Source: Calliopum simillimum | Lineage: Eukaryota > Arthropoda > Insecta > Diptera > Lauxaniidae | DNA length: 64,000 bases | Assembly (NCBI GenBank): GCA_951812925.1 | Contig: OX638372.1 | Span: 38,004,245-38,068,244 of the forward strand | Direction: 5' to 3' | Shown: positions 45,059 through 55,403 of the stretch, piece by piece | Layout: every line of letters starts with the position of its first letter | Position numbering within the stretch: position 1 is the first letter of the stretch | Program-made: the position numbers and the translations under genes | The notes under the pieces: model-generated | Seen by the model: the letters and a program-made list of their open reading frames with translations, nothing else | Database searches by the model: none | Told to the model about the DNA's origin: nothing

Positions 45059-45066
45059 TATCGATA
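45059..45066. promoter_or_regulatory. DRE-like TATCGATA upstream of gene E
   Basis: A perfect TATCGATA palindrome lies about 109 bp upstream of the gene E start codon, at nearly the same distance as in gene B. The rest of the E promoter does not align with the block shared by A-D. The DRE core is bound by DREF in Drosophila; use here is inference. Confidence 0.45.
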
Positions 45067-45964
45067 GTTTTTTACTAACCCGTTGTGGCATATTTATTAT
45101 TTGTCACATGTTAAAAATCATTCAGTCAGTTCGCTTCCTTCCAAGAAAATTTACGGTTCGTAAATTGCGTACCCAAAGCGAATCGCTTACGGACTGTGAT
45201 TTCACTAACACATGCATTCATTATGTACATGAAAGGTTTGTTCTATTTGTCAGTTTTAAATTTCAAAACAAAAATATTACAAAAAATTTGTGAAAACGAT
45301 AAAAACAAAAATTTTTCTTCAAGAATGTTGCATTTAGGCAAACGGATCGTGGAACGTGGGCAAACGCATACGTTAGCTGAACGTAACTTGTGATTTTTCT
45401 TATATTAAGATTGATTTCTGGTTTAAATATATTTCAAAAACCAGAATTTACGAAAAATTAACAGTTTTTCAAAAATATCTTTTAGACCATGAGTAGCTCG
45501 AGAAAAAAATTTAGTACGCTTTATATAGAATAAATTATCTTTTAAATGGTATTTTAATTATGTTTGCACGAGTCCTTATTGCAGAGTTATCGCAATTCAA
45601 AAAGTGAAATATTCTAATATGAACTTATACGTAGCATTTCGTATCATAACTGTTCACACTGTTTAAAATTGGGTGATCTCCTAAACTATAAATCGTACGA
45701 AAAAATTTTTACGTACTTTTGTAGGAAATTTTCTGTGCCACAAAATTAGAGAACATTTTTCTGTAAAAATTAGCATTGGCGAGATATTTGCAAAAAACTG
45801 ATTTTAGCAACCTTTGAGCCTAAATAGCTATTTATACGCACACGACTTTGCAATGGGCTTTTCACACTTTATTTATCATGCATAAATAAAGATAATTCCG
45901 GTGAAAAAATTCACTTGGAATTATGTCGCACATCAGCTCTTTTTTCGTATAATTTTTCTGGAAT
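45067..45964. other. No gene seen
   Basis: AT-rich sequence upstream of gene E without recognised coding or element signals. Confidence 0.45.
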
Positions 45965-46195
45965 CATTGAATTGAAACTGATTACACAATGATTCGATGT
46001 AAGGCTGTAGGAATCATTCGAATTCTGTTTGGACAACATTTGCTTAATATACAAATTTAATACCGCTTCATATCATCGGGCATTGGTGTAGCGGCCTAAC
46101 GAGTTGGTAAATGTAAATGAAAATAATATGTTTCTATCTATCACACGGACGGTTGTGGATTCAAATCCTGGTGCGGCCAGTTTTTTTTTTCTTTT
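45965..46195 (+). repeat. tRNA-like repeat with A box, B box and T-run
   Basis: ATTGGTGTAGCGGCCTAACG (46083-) contains TGGTGTAGCGG, a good Pol III A box. About 75 bp on, GGATTCAAATCC is a B-box-like element, followed by GGTGCGGCC and a run of T. The sequence before it (GATTACACAATGATTC, CAACATTTGCTTAATATACA) is found inverted at 48440-48530. It is probably a SINE or an intron-bearing tRNA pseudogene; the stems do not form a convincing tRNA. Confidence 0.45.
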
Positions 46196-46760
46196 TATAC
46201 CCTACACCCAGGGTCACTTCGTCCTTCCGTTTGTAACGCAGAGAAGGAGGCGTGGCAGGTATGGAAAAGTATATATATTCTTGATCAGCGTCACCTCCTA
46301 AGTCGATATAGCCATGTCCGTCTGCCTGGCTGGCTGGCTGTGTGTGGAAATAAATTTTGTGGGAAAACTAAGCAAGATAATTCAATGAAATTTGGTACAC
46401 AGCCTCCGTTGAATTAGGACAAGAGGGCGTGGCACCTCTCATATAAGAAAAAGCTTTAAAACACTGTACTGAAAGCGTTTTTTGAGATAATCAAACTAGA
46501 TTTGACTCAGACACTAACAACTATAAATGCAAGCTTTAAGCAAAAACTGGATAGAATCGGACAAGAGGGCGTGGCTCGTCCCATATAAGCAAAAGCTTCA
46601 AAACGCTATTCTGAAAACATTTTTTCAGATAATCCAACCAAATTTCACTTAAATACAAAGAACTATAAATGCAAACTCTGAGAAAAACTGGGTGAATTCG
46701 GAGGGCGTGGCACCTCCCATATTAGCAAAATTTTCAAAATACTGCTGTGTAGGGTATTTA
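46196..46760 (-). mobile_element. mini-me-like core plus tandem GGGCGTGGC repeats
   Basis: TATACCCTACACCC, CGTTTGTAACGCAGAGAAGG, TATATTCTTGATCAGCGTCACC and a GGCTGGCTGGCTG (GTCY-type) run are followed by three tandem units of about 130-140 bp to GTAGGGTATTTAA. It is the inverse of 9981-10812, and its tandem part is nearly the same as 35085-35410. The combination of a conserved core with TA and GTCY runs matches dipteran mini-me elements as I remember them. Confidence 0.6.
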
Positions 46761-47599
46761 ATGTTTGGCCAGGCCAAAGGTTACACCCTTACTAGTTTTT
46801 TTAATTATGTTGAAAAAACGCTTACCGCAGCATTACAAATAAACGCATCAAAAACCCTTTTTTGGTAAGGATGCGGTAAGCTTTTTCTCGCTTATTGGTG
46901 AAAAAGATGCACTTCAGAAGGGTTTTTGAAGCACTTCTTATCTCCTTTTTTAATTCCACTCCCAAAGAGAAAGAAGCGTTTCAAGAAGGGGGGTGAGGGT
47001 GGATTCCCCCGGGCCCGCAGTTTTTTGGAGGGCCCGGATTTAAGCAGAAACAAAATTTTAATTAATAAAATTTATAGTAGTTTTTTGCAAGCTTGCAAAA
47101 TGTTGTTTACGCTCAACTAGAGGAAACGGGCACTTGAGAAAAAGTCCGGGCCCGCACAATTATTTTTTTTTTAGTTTTCAAATGAGCTCACCTAAGCTTT
47201 TTGGACAAATCTAATAAGTTTTTTTGTTTGACTTAACTTACTTCATTTTCATTCTACGCAGTTCGAGTGATTTACGGGTCCTCACGGGCTTTAAATTAAA
47301 GGCATTTGTAGTTAGGTTCGGTCTCACATGAAAATCGATTTCAAAGCCCGAGCCCATCGATGGTAAGTAGAGCCCCGCGGGCCATGAATAAAACTCGAGC
47401 CAACGCCCATCTTTACTCTCATTTTGAAGACAAAAATCAGTACTTTGACACCAGATCCACCTTAAAAATTAGTATTTTTAATTAACTTTTTCTCTTTAAT
47501 TAATTCATATTTAATTTACTACAACATAAAATTAATTTCTAGTCATGAAAATTTTCTTAAAAAATTACTGCTATCATAAAAATATAATGTTGCTCTAGT
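46761..47599. other. No gene seen
   Basis: Low-complexity and AT-rich sequence with CGGGCCCG-containing stretches near 47009 and 47146. Nothing coding was recognised. Confidence 0.4.
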
Positions 47600-47830
47600 T
47601 ATTCTCTAAAAAGGTTGATTTAATGACAACTCTGAAAAAAACCAATAGTTTCGAAGTTACGGGCAGTTAAAATGATTTGCCTTTTTTAGTATATTTTTCA
47701 AGCATTCATCGAAGACAGGCAGAAATCTTATTTTTTGACTTTTATTTTATGAATATGGGCGGGAAGCAAACAAAATCATAATTTTGCACATTTCATGTAT
47801 CTCTTGGGCATCCTGTGGGTTAGTATCGAA
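47600..47830. mobile_element. Diverged fragment of the foldback element at 50209-52004
   Basis: AATAGTTTCGAAGTTACGGG, CTTTTTTAGTATATTTTTC and GGGAAGCAAACAAAATC, TTTGCACATTTCAT follow the order and spacing of the right arm near 51786-51990. Confidence 0.55.
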
Positions 47831-47899
47831 TAAAAAAAACTAGTACTGAAGGGGGCCCGGCATATGTATAATTACCGCCGGGCCCGGATTTTCTCTCCA

Positions 47900-48900
47900 C
47901 GCCCTTGAATATAAGTAAGTAAATAAGAGAAAAGAGAATAGAAATGTGAAATAAAAAAATGTTGAATAAAAAAATATTTTAAAAAATTTTGATTAAAAAA
48001 ATATTTTAATTAAAAAAAAAATAAAGCAAAAAAAAATAGAAAAAAGTACAAAAAAAATTACCCGGGCCATGTTGTTCTTACTGCAGCCTTAAATGGAATC
48101 ATTTTGTAATCAATTTCAATTCAATTAAACAAAAGTGAATACATAAGAGAAAGGAAAATAGAAGTGATATAAAACAATGTTGAATAAAAAATATTTTATT
48201 AAAAAAAAAAATAAAAAAAAAATCACCCGGGCTGGGTTCGAATCCATGTTGTTCTTACTGTAGCCTTACAAAAAATCATTGTGTAAGTGCTTCTAAATTT
48301 ATATGGGAACAAACGCTTTTAAATTGCTTGGATTAGAAGCGCTAGAAATTTTTCCTCTTTGGATATTATTTTTACTTACATTTACCAACTCGTTAGACCG
48401 CTACACCATCGCCCGATAAGATGAGGTATTAAATTTGTATATTAAGCAAATGTTGTCCAAACAGAATTTGACATTCGAATGATTCCTACAGCGTTACATA
48501 GAATCATTGTGTAATCAGTTTCAATTCAATTAAACAAAAGTAAATATATAAGAGAAAAGAAAATAAAAAAGCGAAATAAAAAAATGTTGGATAAAAAATA
48601 TTTTAGTCAAAAAAAAAATAAATAAAGCAAAAAAAGAATATAAAAAAAGTAAAAAAAAACTACCCGGGCTGGGTTCGAACCCATGTTGTTCTTACTGCAG
48701 CCTTACATGGAATCATTTTGTAATCAATTTCAATTCAATTAAAAAAAAGTAAATAAATAAAAAAAAGGAAAATAGAAAAAAAATAAAGCAAAAAAAAATA
48801 AAAAAAGTTAAAAAAAAAATCACCCAGGATGGGTTCGAACCCATGTTGTCCTTACTGCAGCCTTACAAAAAATCATTGTGTAAGTGCTTCTAAATTTCTA
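47900..48900. repeat. Array of GGGTTCGAACCC-bearing repeats
   Basis: Units separated by long A-rich stretches share CCCGGGCTGGGTTCGAA, CCATGTTGTTCTTACTGCAG and CAATTTCAATTCAATTAAA, at about 48060, 48230, 48662 and 48825. Two units continue into TTGTGTAAGTGCTTCTAAAT. On the minus strand, GATGGTGTAGCGG near 48395-48410 and GGATTCGAACCC near 48240 form an A/B-box pair about 160 bp apart. They look like nested tRNA-derived repeats. Confidence 0.5.
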
Positions 48901-49489
48901 TGGGGATACGCGCTTTTAAAGTGCTTGGATCAGAAGCGCTAGTAATTTTTTCTCTTGGTAAGTGACGCAGATCTGCACAAATACTGAAACAGTTTAACGC
49001 TTAACTGTGAGTGAATATGTATACGAAATGTTTTTAAGTACAAAAGCTCAAGTGTCCGTGGGCGTAGGCATCACTGTTGTAAATATAAATGAAAAATTTA
49101 AATATCCTCCTTTTGTGTATTTGCCATGTTTGTGACTTCTTGATACAACAATCGACAATTCAACCTATATTGTTTTTTTATGTATTCCAGTCTATGTATT
49201 TCAAACAATATATTCAAAAATTATAAACTTATAATTTGTGGAAAACATTTGTTTAATATTCGTGTATGATGTTTAACATCAGCTCCAATTGCAAGAGTTT
49301 TGTCAAGAGCCCACAAATCAAGAAAATTTGCGTTTTCCATTAAAACTAAGTAAATGAAGAAGATTACCACCACTTAAAAACTTTAATAAGCACCAAAAAA
49401 CTGCAAAAAAAGGTTTAATTTTCATAAAATAGCCAGGATATATTGTGGGAAAGAGCTTTTCACTTTTTTTTAACTTTTTCTATTATATA
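48901..49489. other. No gene seen
   Basis: AT-rich sequence without recognised features. Confidence 0.45.
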
Positions 49490-49497
49490 ATATACAT

Positions 49498-50190
49498 TAG
49501 GGCTGTTCAAAAAAAAATTTTTTTCGAATTTCCAAGATATACTTTGGCATCACGATCTACATCATGACAGAATATCCCAAAAAATTTTTCAGATTTTTAA
49601 ATTCATATTTAAAGGTGGCTCAAAGCAGAAATATATTTTTGTTTTTTTTTTTTTAGCATTAATTATAAAATGTTGTCAAACAATTTGAAAAATTTGTTTT
49701 AGAGTAACTTAAAAACATTCATTTTGTTTGTTTTTTAATGAACTTTAAAACCTACGTTGTAATTTTGACAAAAAAAAATTTTACACTTCTTAAAAAACGA
49801 AAAACTGCCCTAAGAAGGCGAAATTTTACGGTTTTTCAAAGAAAAAAGTCATCGTGCTTTAAACGAAATGAACATTTTTTAATTTACAAGATCTCATTCA
49901 AAAGAGCTCTTAAAAACCTTCAAGACAAGACATGTTAAGACTTTTTTGGGCCAGCAGGCTCGATGACATAACGTTTGAAATATAGTAATGCAGCCCTGTG
50001 AAAGGCAAAACGCTTTTTACTCAAGAGGGAGGTATCTTACAAAAAAGGAACAAGTGTGAATTGTTTTTTTTTTTTTTTTGGAAAGTTTATTAAAAATGAC
50101 GTTAAAAAATTTTTTTTTCTAAAATTAAGTAAAAAAAAAAAAAACAATTTACACTTGTTCCTTGGATGATTTTTTTTTTGAACAGCCCTA
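49498..50190. mobile_element. hAT-like foldback element, deleted copy, 8-bp target duplication
   Basis: The ends are TAGGGCTGTTCAAAAAA and GAACAGCCCTA. ATATACAT flanks both (49490-49497, 50191-50198). The left arm matches the element at 52718-53990, but most of the right arm is missing. Eight-base duplications with TAGGG ends fit hAT transposons. Short ORFs in the arm are not genes. Confidence 0.9.
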
Positions 50191-50208
50191 ATATACATAG
50201 GTATATAT

Positions 50209-52004
50209 TAGAGCGCCCATATGTGCAAAATTCTGATTTTGCTTGCTCCCCGTCCATTTCCTGAAATTAGAGGTCAAAAAAATAAGATCTCAAAAAAAAA
50301 TTTGGAATCGGTAGTGGAAAAAACCCAGCCGGTTTTCGATTAAAGGTCGAAAAATTGACTAAAAAAAGCAAATCGCTTTACTGACCGTTACTTCAAAACT
50401 GTTCATTTTTTCATAATATTTTCAAGACAATTTTTGTAGAACATGACTAGGTCAACATTATCTTCTTAAAAAGTTTTGGTTCAAAAATTAAATTTGTTGC
50501 TGTTTCGGTACAAAAACTTAAATTTTTTAAGAAAATTTACATGACTTTTTTTCCATAAATTGGTCTATTGTAATTTTCAAAGGGTGGAATATTTGCTCTG
50601 GAATGCCTATATTGTAGGGAATTAAATGTTGATTAATTAAAAAGAAAAATTACTATAAAATATTACTTTTTAAGTAATGGAGCCCGTTTCAAAGTTAATA
50701 AAAAAATTTACTTTTTTATTTTTTCTTCTTAATTTTTAATTTGGTAAGAAACCATGACTGCTAAAGCCATGTTCCCTAAACTAATTTGGGATTGCTGAAC
50801 ACGAAAATAGCATTTATTTTCGTTTTAGTGCGTTTTTGGGCTGTTCCAGCAGAGATAATCGAAAATTTCGAATTTCGTGCACACAGTTCATGAAAAAATT
50901 TCAATGAAGTTGTCGAGAACTGTACAAAGATGTGAAAGTGCACCTGAGCATTTATTGAATAAGAAAAAAAAGTTTTCAAAATCGGTTCATTGCATGGTTT
51001 TCAAAATGAGGTCTAAATACGACTACAAACCAAAACCAAAATAGTCATTTTAGATTTAATTATTAATGTTGAGTTCGACATTGGACGCGAAATTGCTGTT
51101 TCACCTCTAATGTTCAAAAAAAAAACGATTTTTGAGGTTGTGTAGAACACGCACAAAATCGTTTTGGTCTGTTTTATTAAATGCGTCATTTAGTACTGTT
51201 TTTCTTCTTCAAAATGAGTTACATAATAGTCTTGTATGATTTTTCTTTAAAAAGTTATGACTATTTTAAAATAACATTATAAAAGATATAGTAATAAGGC
51301 AATTGAATAGAAAATCCATACATGATTTTTAACTTTCATGATGTCATTTTAAAATGATCATTTCATAGCTCATTTTGAAGGCAAAAAGCAGTTCTAAATG
51401 ATGCATTTAATAACAACAAGCAGTGCATTTTGTTGCATCCAATAAAGTAGCGATTAAAAGAAAAAAATTAGAATACTAATTTTTTTCCAACAGTGAGACC
51501 GGCTCCATACCTTAAAACTTAATATTTTTAAATAATTTTTTTTTTTTTGTTGAATTAATCAACATTATTCCCATGCAATATAAGAATTCCAGAACAAATA
51601 TTCCGCCCTTTGAAAATTACAAAAAACCAATTTATAGAAAAAAAGTCGTGAAAATTTTCTTAAAAAATTTTAATTTTTGTACCGAAACAGCAACAATTTT
51701 AATTTTTGGACCAAAACTTTTGAAGAAGATAATTTTGACCTAGTCATGCTCTACAAAAGTTGTCTTGAAAATATTATGAAAAAATGAATAGTTTTGAAGT
51801 AACGGGCAGTCAAAGCGACTTTCCTTTTTTTAGTCAATTTTTCGACCTTTGATCGAAAACCGGCTGGGTTTTTTCCACTACCGATTCCAAATTTTTTTTT
51901 GAGATCTTATTTTTTTTTTTTTACCTCTAATTTCAGGAAATGGTCGGGGAGCAAACAAATTCTCAACTTTGCACATTTCATATATATATCTTGTTGGCGC
52001 TCTA
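50209..52004. mobile_element. 1.8-kb foldback element with TAGAGCGCC ends
   Basis: TAGAGCGCCCA at 50209 and GGCGCTCTA ending 52004 are inverted. The arms of about 500 bp match (GATTTTGCTTGCTCCCCG-like, AAAACCGGCTGG, CAAAGGGTGGAATATTTG / inverse). About 700 bp in the middle is less clearly paired. The flanks are AT repeats, so a target duplication cannot be defined. The ends are hAT-like. Confidence 0.75.
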
Positions 52005-52709
52005 ATATATATAGTATATACTAAGTATATTATAGTATATGTATGTTAGAAGTATATTTTGTTAGTTAAAGTTGACTTAATCTTTTTCTCGTATACAAAA
52101 TTGTACCAAATGAGAATGAACAAAAAATGGCTGAACCCTTTGAACAAAATTTACCAAATCTTATTACTTTAATATTTTTGCTAAACTTAGACAACACCGA
52201 ATTTGTTATATCAACCTTTGGGTAATTTAAAAATATATTTTCTTTCTTTAATTTTCTTACATTTTCGAAAAATGAATCTGCATTGAAAAAATAGTTGTGA
52301 TCGTTAAACACCATGCTCTTCATATTAAAAATTAATGTGTTGTACTATAAATAAATTCACTTATCTATTTCATCTCTAGAAACTTTTAAACTAAATGGAT
52401 TTAATTGCAATTTTTATGATGAGCTCATGAATTTTAAATGTTTGTGTGTTAAAATAACCATAACAACGTGTCACATATGTATGGTTATCTACAGATATTT
52501 AAAAAAAAAGCAACATAAATTGCATTAACTTCGTAATAATTAATAATTGTTCATGAGCTGCTACACCCATCCCACAATTGCATTCAGGTGTTAACAAATA
52601 AAGCATACCTACTGATGGAATGGTAACAGTGCACACACCTGTCTTGAACGAACAAAAGGAGTTCCCCGATGCCACCAAAAGCCAAGTGCGCTCTTCGACT
52701 CATTAGACC
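52005..52709. other. No gene seen
   Basis: AT-rich spacer between two foldback elements. No feature was recognised. Confidence 0.45.
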
Positions 52710-52717
52710 ATGTGTAA

Positions 52718-53990
52718 TAGGGCTGTTCAAAAAAAATTTTTTTTTCGTATTTCTTAGATATACTTTGACATCACGTTCTACATCATGACAGAATATCCCA
52801 TAAATTTTTTCAGATTTTTAAATGCATTTTTAAAGGTGGCTCAAGGCAAAAATATATTTTTAATATTTTTTTTTTAGCATTAATTATGAAATGTTGGCAA
52901 ACAATTTGAAAAATTTGTTTTAGAGTAACTTAAAAACATTCATTTTGTTTGTTTTTTAATGAACTTTAGAACCTATGTTGTAATTTTGACAAAAAAAAAT
53001 TTTACACCTCTTAAAAAACGAAAAACTGCCTTAAAAAGGCGAAATTTAACGGTTTTTCAAAGAAAAAAGTCGTCGTGCTTTAAACAAAATGAACATTTTT
53101 TAATTTATATGATCTCATTCGAAAGAGCTTTTAAAAACCTTCAAGACAAGACATGTTAAAACTATTTTGGGCCAGCAGGCTCGATGATATAACGTTTGAA
53201 ACATAGTAATGCAGCCCCGTGAAAGGCAAAACGTTTTTTTACTCAAGAGGGAGGCATCTTACAAAAAAGTGCACATGGCATAAAATGCTTAGAATCAACC
53301 AAGGAACAAGTGTGAATAGTTTTTTTTTTTTTTTTTGTTTTAGATAAAAATTTTTTTTTTTTCATTTTTAATAAATTAAAAAAAAAAAAAACATTTCACA
53401 CTTGTTCCTTGCATGATTCTAAGCATTTTATGCCATGTGCACTTTTTTGTAAGATGCCTCCCTCTTGAGTAAAAAAGCGTTTTGCCTTTCACGGGGCTGC
53501 ATTTCCATGTTTCAAACGTTATATCATCGAGCTTGCTGGCCCAAAAAAGTCTTAATGTATCTTGTCTTGAAGGTTTTTAAGAGTTCTTTTGAATGAGATC
53601 TTGTAAATTAAAAAATGTTCATTTCGTTTAAAGCACGATGACTTTTTTCTTTGAAAAACCGTTAAATTTCGCCTTTTTAAGGCAGTTTTTCGTTTTTAAG
53701 AGGTGTAAAATTTTTTTTTGTCAAAATTACAACGTAGATTTTAAAGTTCATTAAAAAACAAACAAAATTAATGTTTTTAAGTTACCCTAAAACAAATTTT
53801 TCAAATTGTTTGCCAACATTTTATAATTATTGCTAAAAAAAATATTAAAAATATATTTTTGCTTTGAGCCACCTTTAAAAATGCATTTAAAAATCTGAAA
53901 AAATTTATGGGATATTCCGTCATGATGTAGAACGAGATGCCAAAGTATATCTAAGAAATTCGAAAAATTTTTTTTTTTTTAACAGCCCTA
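52718..53990. mobile_element. hAT-like foldback element, complete, 8-bp target duplication
   Basis: TAGGGCTGTTCAAAAA at 52718 and AACAGCCCTA ending 53990 are TIRs of fully matching arms of about 620 bp, meeting near 53355. ATGTGTAA flanks both ends (52710-52717, 53991-53998). It is the complete form of the copy at 49498-50190. No transposase is present. Confidence 0.92.
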
Positions 53991-53998
53991 ATGTGTAA

Positions 53999-55403
53999 AC
54001 AAAATATAATATTAACAAAATCGCATCTCATCCGTCTTACTTTTTTCTATATCTTTCTTGTTGTGGCATTATCTTCGTATAAAAAAAAAACTGAATAAAA
54101 TACAACAAACAAAAAAAAACTAGTAATTTTGAATGTATTTTGCGATGTTGAGGTCGATTCTTGTGTCAGAATCACTATATCCTTATGATTTTTGAGATAT
54201 TTTAACGGAAAAGAACACTGTTTTTGCAATATTTGAGGTTATATAACAAGACAAGGTAATCTCTTTACGTAAAACTTAATATTGAAGTTTTAAGCACTAC
54301 TAGTCTTTTTCTTTAAACCTTAACTTAAATAATTCTAATATCTTTTTTTTCTCAGGGATATCCTAACCTAAAAAGTTAAAAAAGTGCAAAAAATACGTTT
54401 TTTTATTATTTCAGTTTACGATATTTGGGAGAAAAATAAAGATATCAGAACAGTGCTTTCAGCTACCATATCAAGTCTTGTTATATAACCTCAAATAGCG
54501 TGAAAAGCAGTGTTTTTCAACATTATTTTTCACCCCCACTTTTTCTCAAATTGTTAGCAATAAAACAAAAACAAAATGCAAATAAAAAAAAACTTATGAG
54601 CTACAAAATTAATAAATTAAAGTATTTTCCCCACCGTCCCACGATTGACCCAATTTCGCTGCCCTTATTACTTTAACATTTTTTTTTGCCACCAACTCTG
54701 CGGATAAAATATATTCCAGATCGCCGACTTATTACATCGGCTTCTTTTTTTTCGTGGATCGCGCCTTTTATTTGTGGAATCTATTTAAGGTTGTAATCTG
54801 GAGTTATAATTTTTTGTACTGTTATACCGATATCTTTGGGCCAAGTTAATATTCACAATCGGTTTTTGTTTTCCTATCAAATTCAACTTCCATGTTCTCA
54901 TAAAAACTTTTATAACCGGAGCGTTTAAAACCGGCACGACCCTCGTTTGAAATGAGTACTGTACAACAAAATTTTTGCGCTAAAACAATCAGTCGCTAAA
55001 GGTTGCAAAAAAGTAATTGATTTATTAATGAACTGTTTCAATGTTGTTGTCAAAAACTTCCATTTTTGGCAGTATCAAAACAAATTTGTTTTAAAGCATC
55101 AACAACAAAGTTGATGCGCTAGTTGCCAATTAAATGCTTATTGATTACTTGTTGGCAGCGTTAAGGAATGCTATGCTTTGTCAACATTTTGTAGCTCGTT
55201 GCTTGGAATGATTGACTTTGTGTGTTTGCTTTGCAACTGACGTTTAGAAGTTGCCCATAATTACGTGTTAACACGTCTTAAACACAGAAATAAAAATCTA
55301 GTCTCTGTATTTTGTTTAATAAGAGCTCAACGCTTTAATTTATTAGGTTTAGTTATACTGCACTATGATAGATATCTTACCTCATTGTACTTTCCTTAAG
55401 CAA
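53999..55403. other. No gene seen; contains a relative of the 21450 foldback
   Basis: At about 54290-54440 the text AATATCTTTTTTTTCTCAGG, ATATCCTAACCTAAAAAG, AAAAGTGCAAAAAA and TTTACGATAT follows the order of the arm of the element at 21450-22834, diverged. The rest holds no recognised feature. Confidence 0.5.

Noticed and set aside
46083..46180. Functional tRNA gene with intron
   Set aside because: A and B boxes and a T-run are present, but I could not form matching acceptor and anticodon stems.
49738..49938. Lys/Arg-rich ORF repeated at 52959-53159
   Set aside because: The same sequence appears twice only because both lie in arms of hAT-like foldback elements; no known domain.
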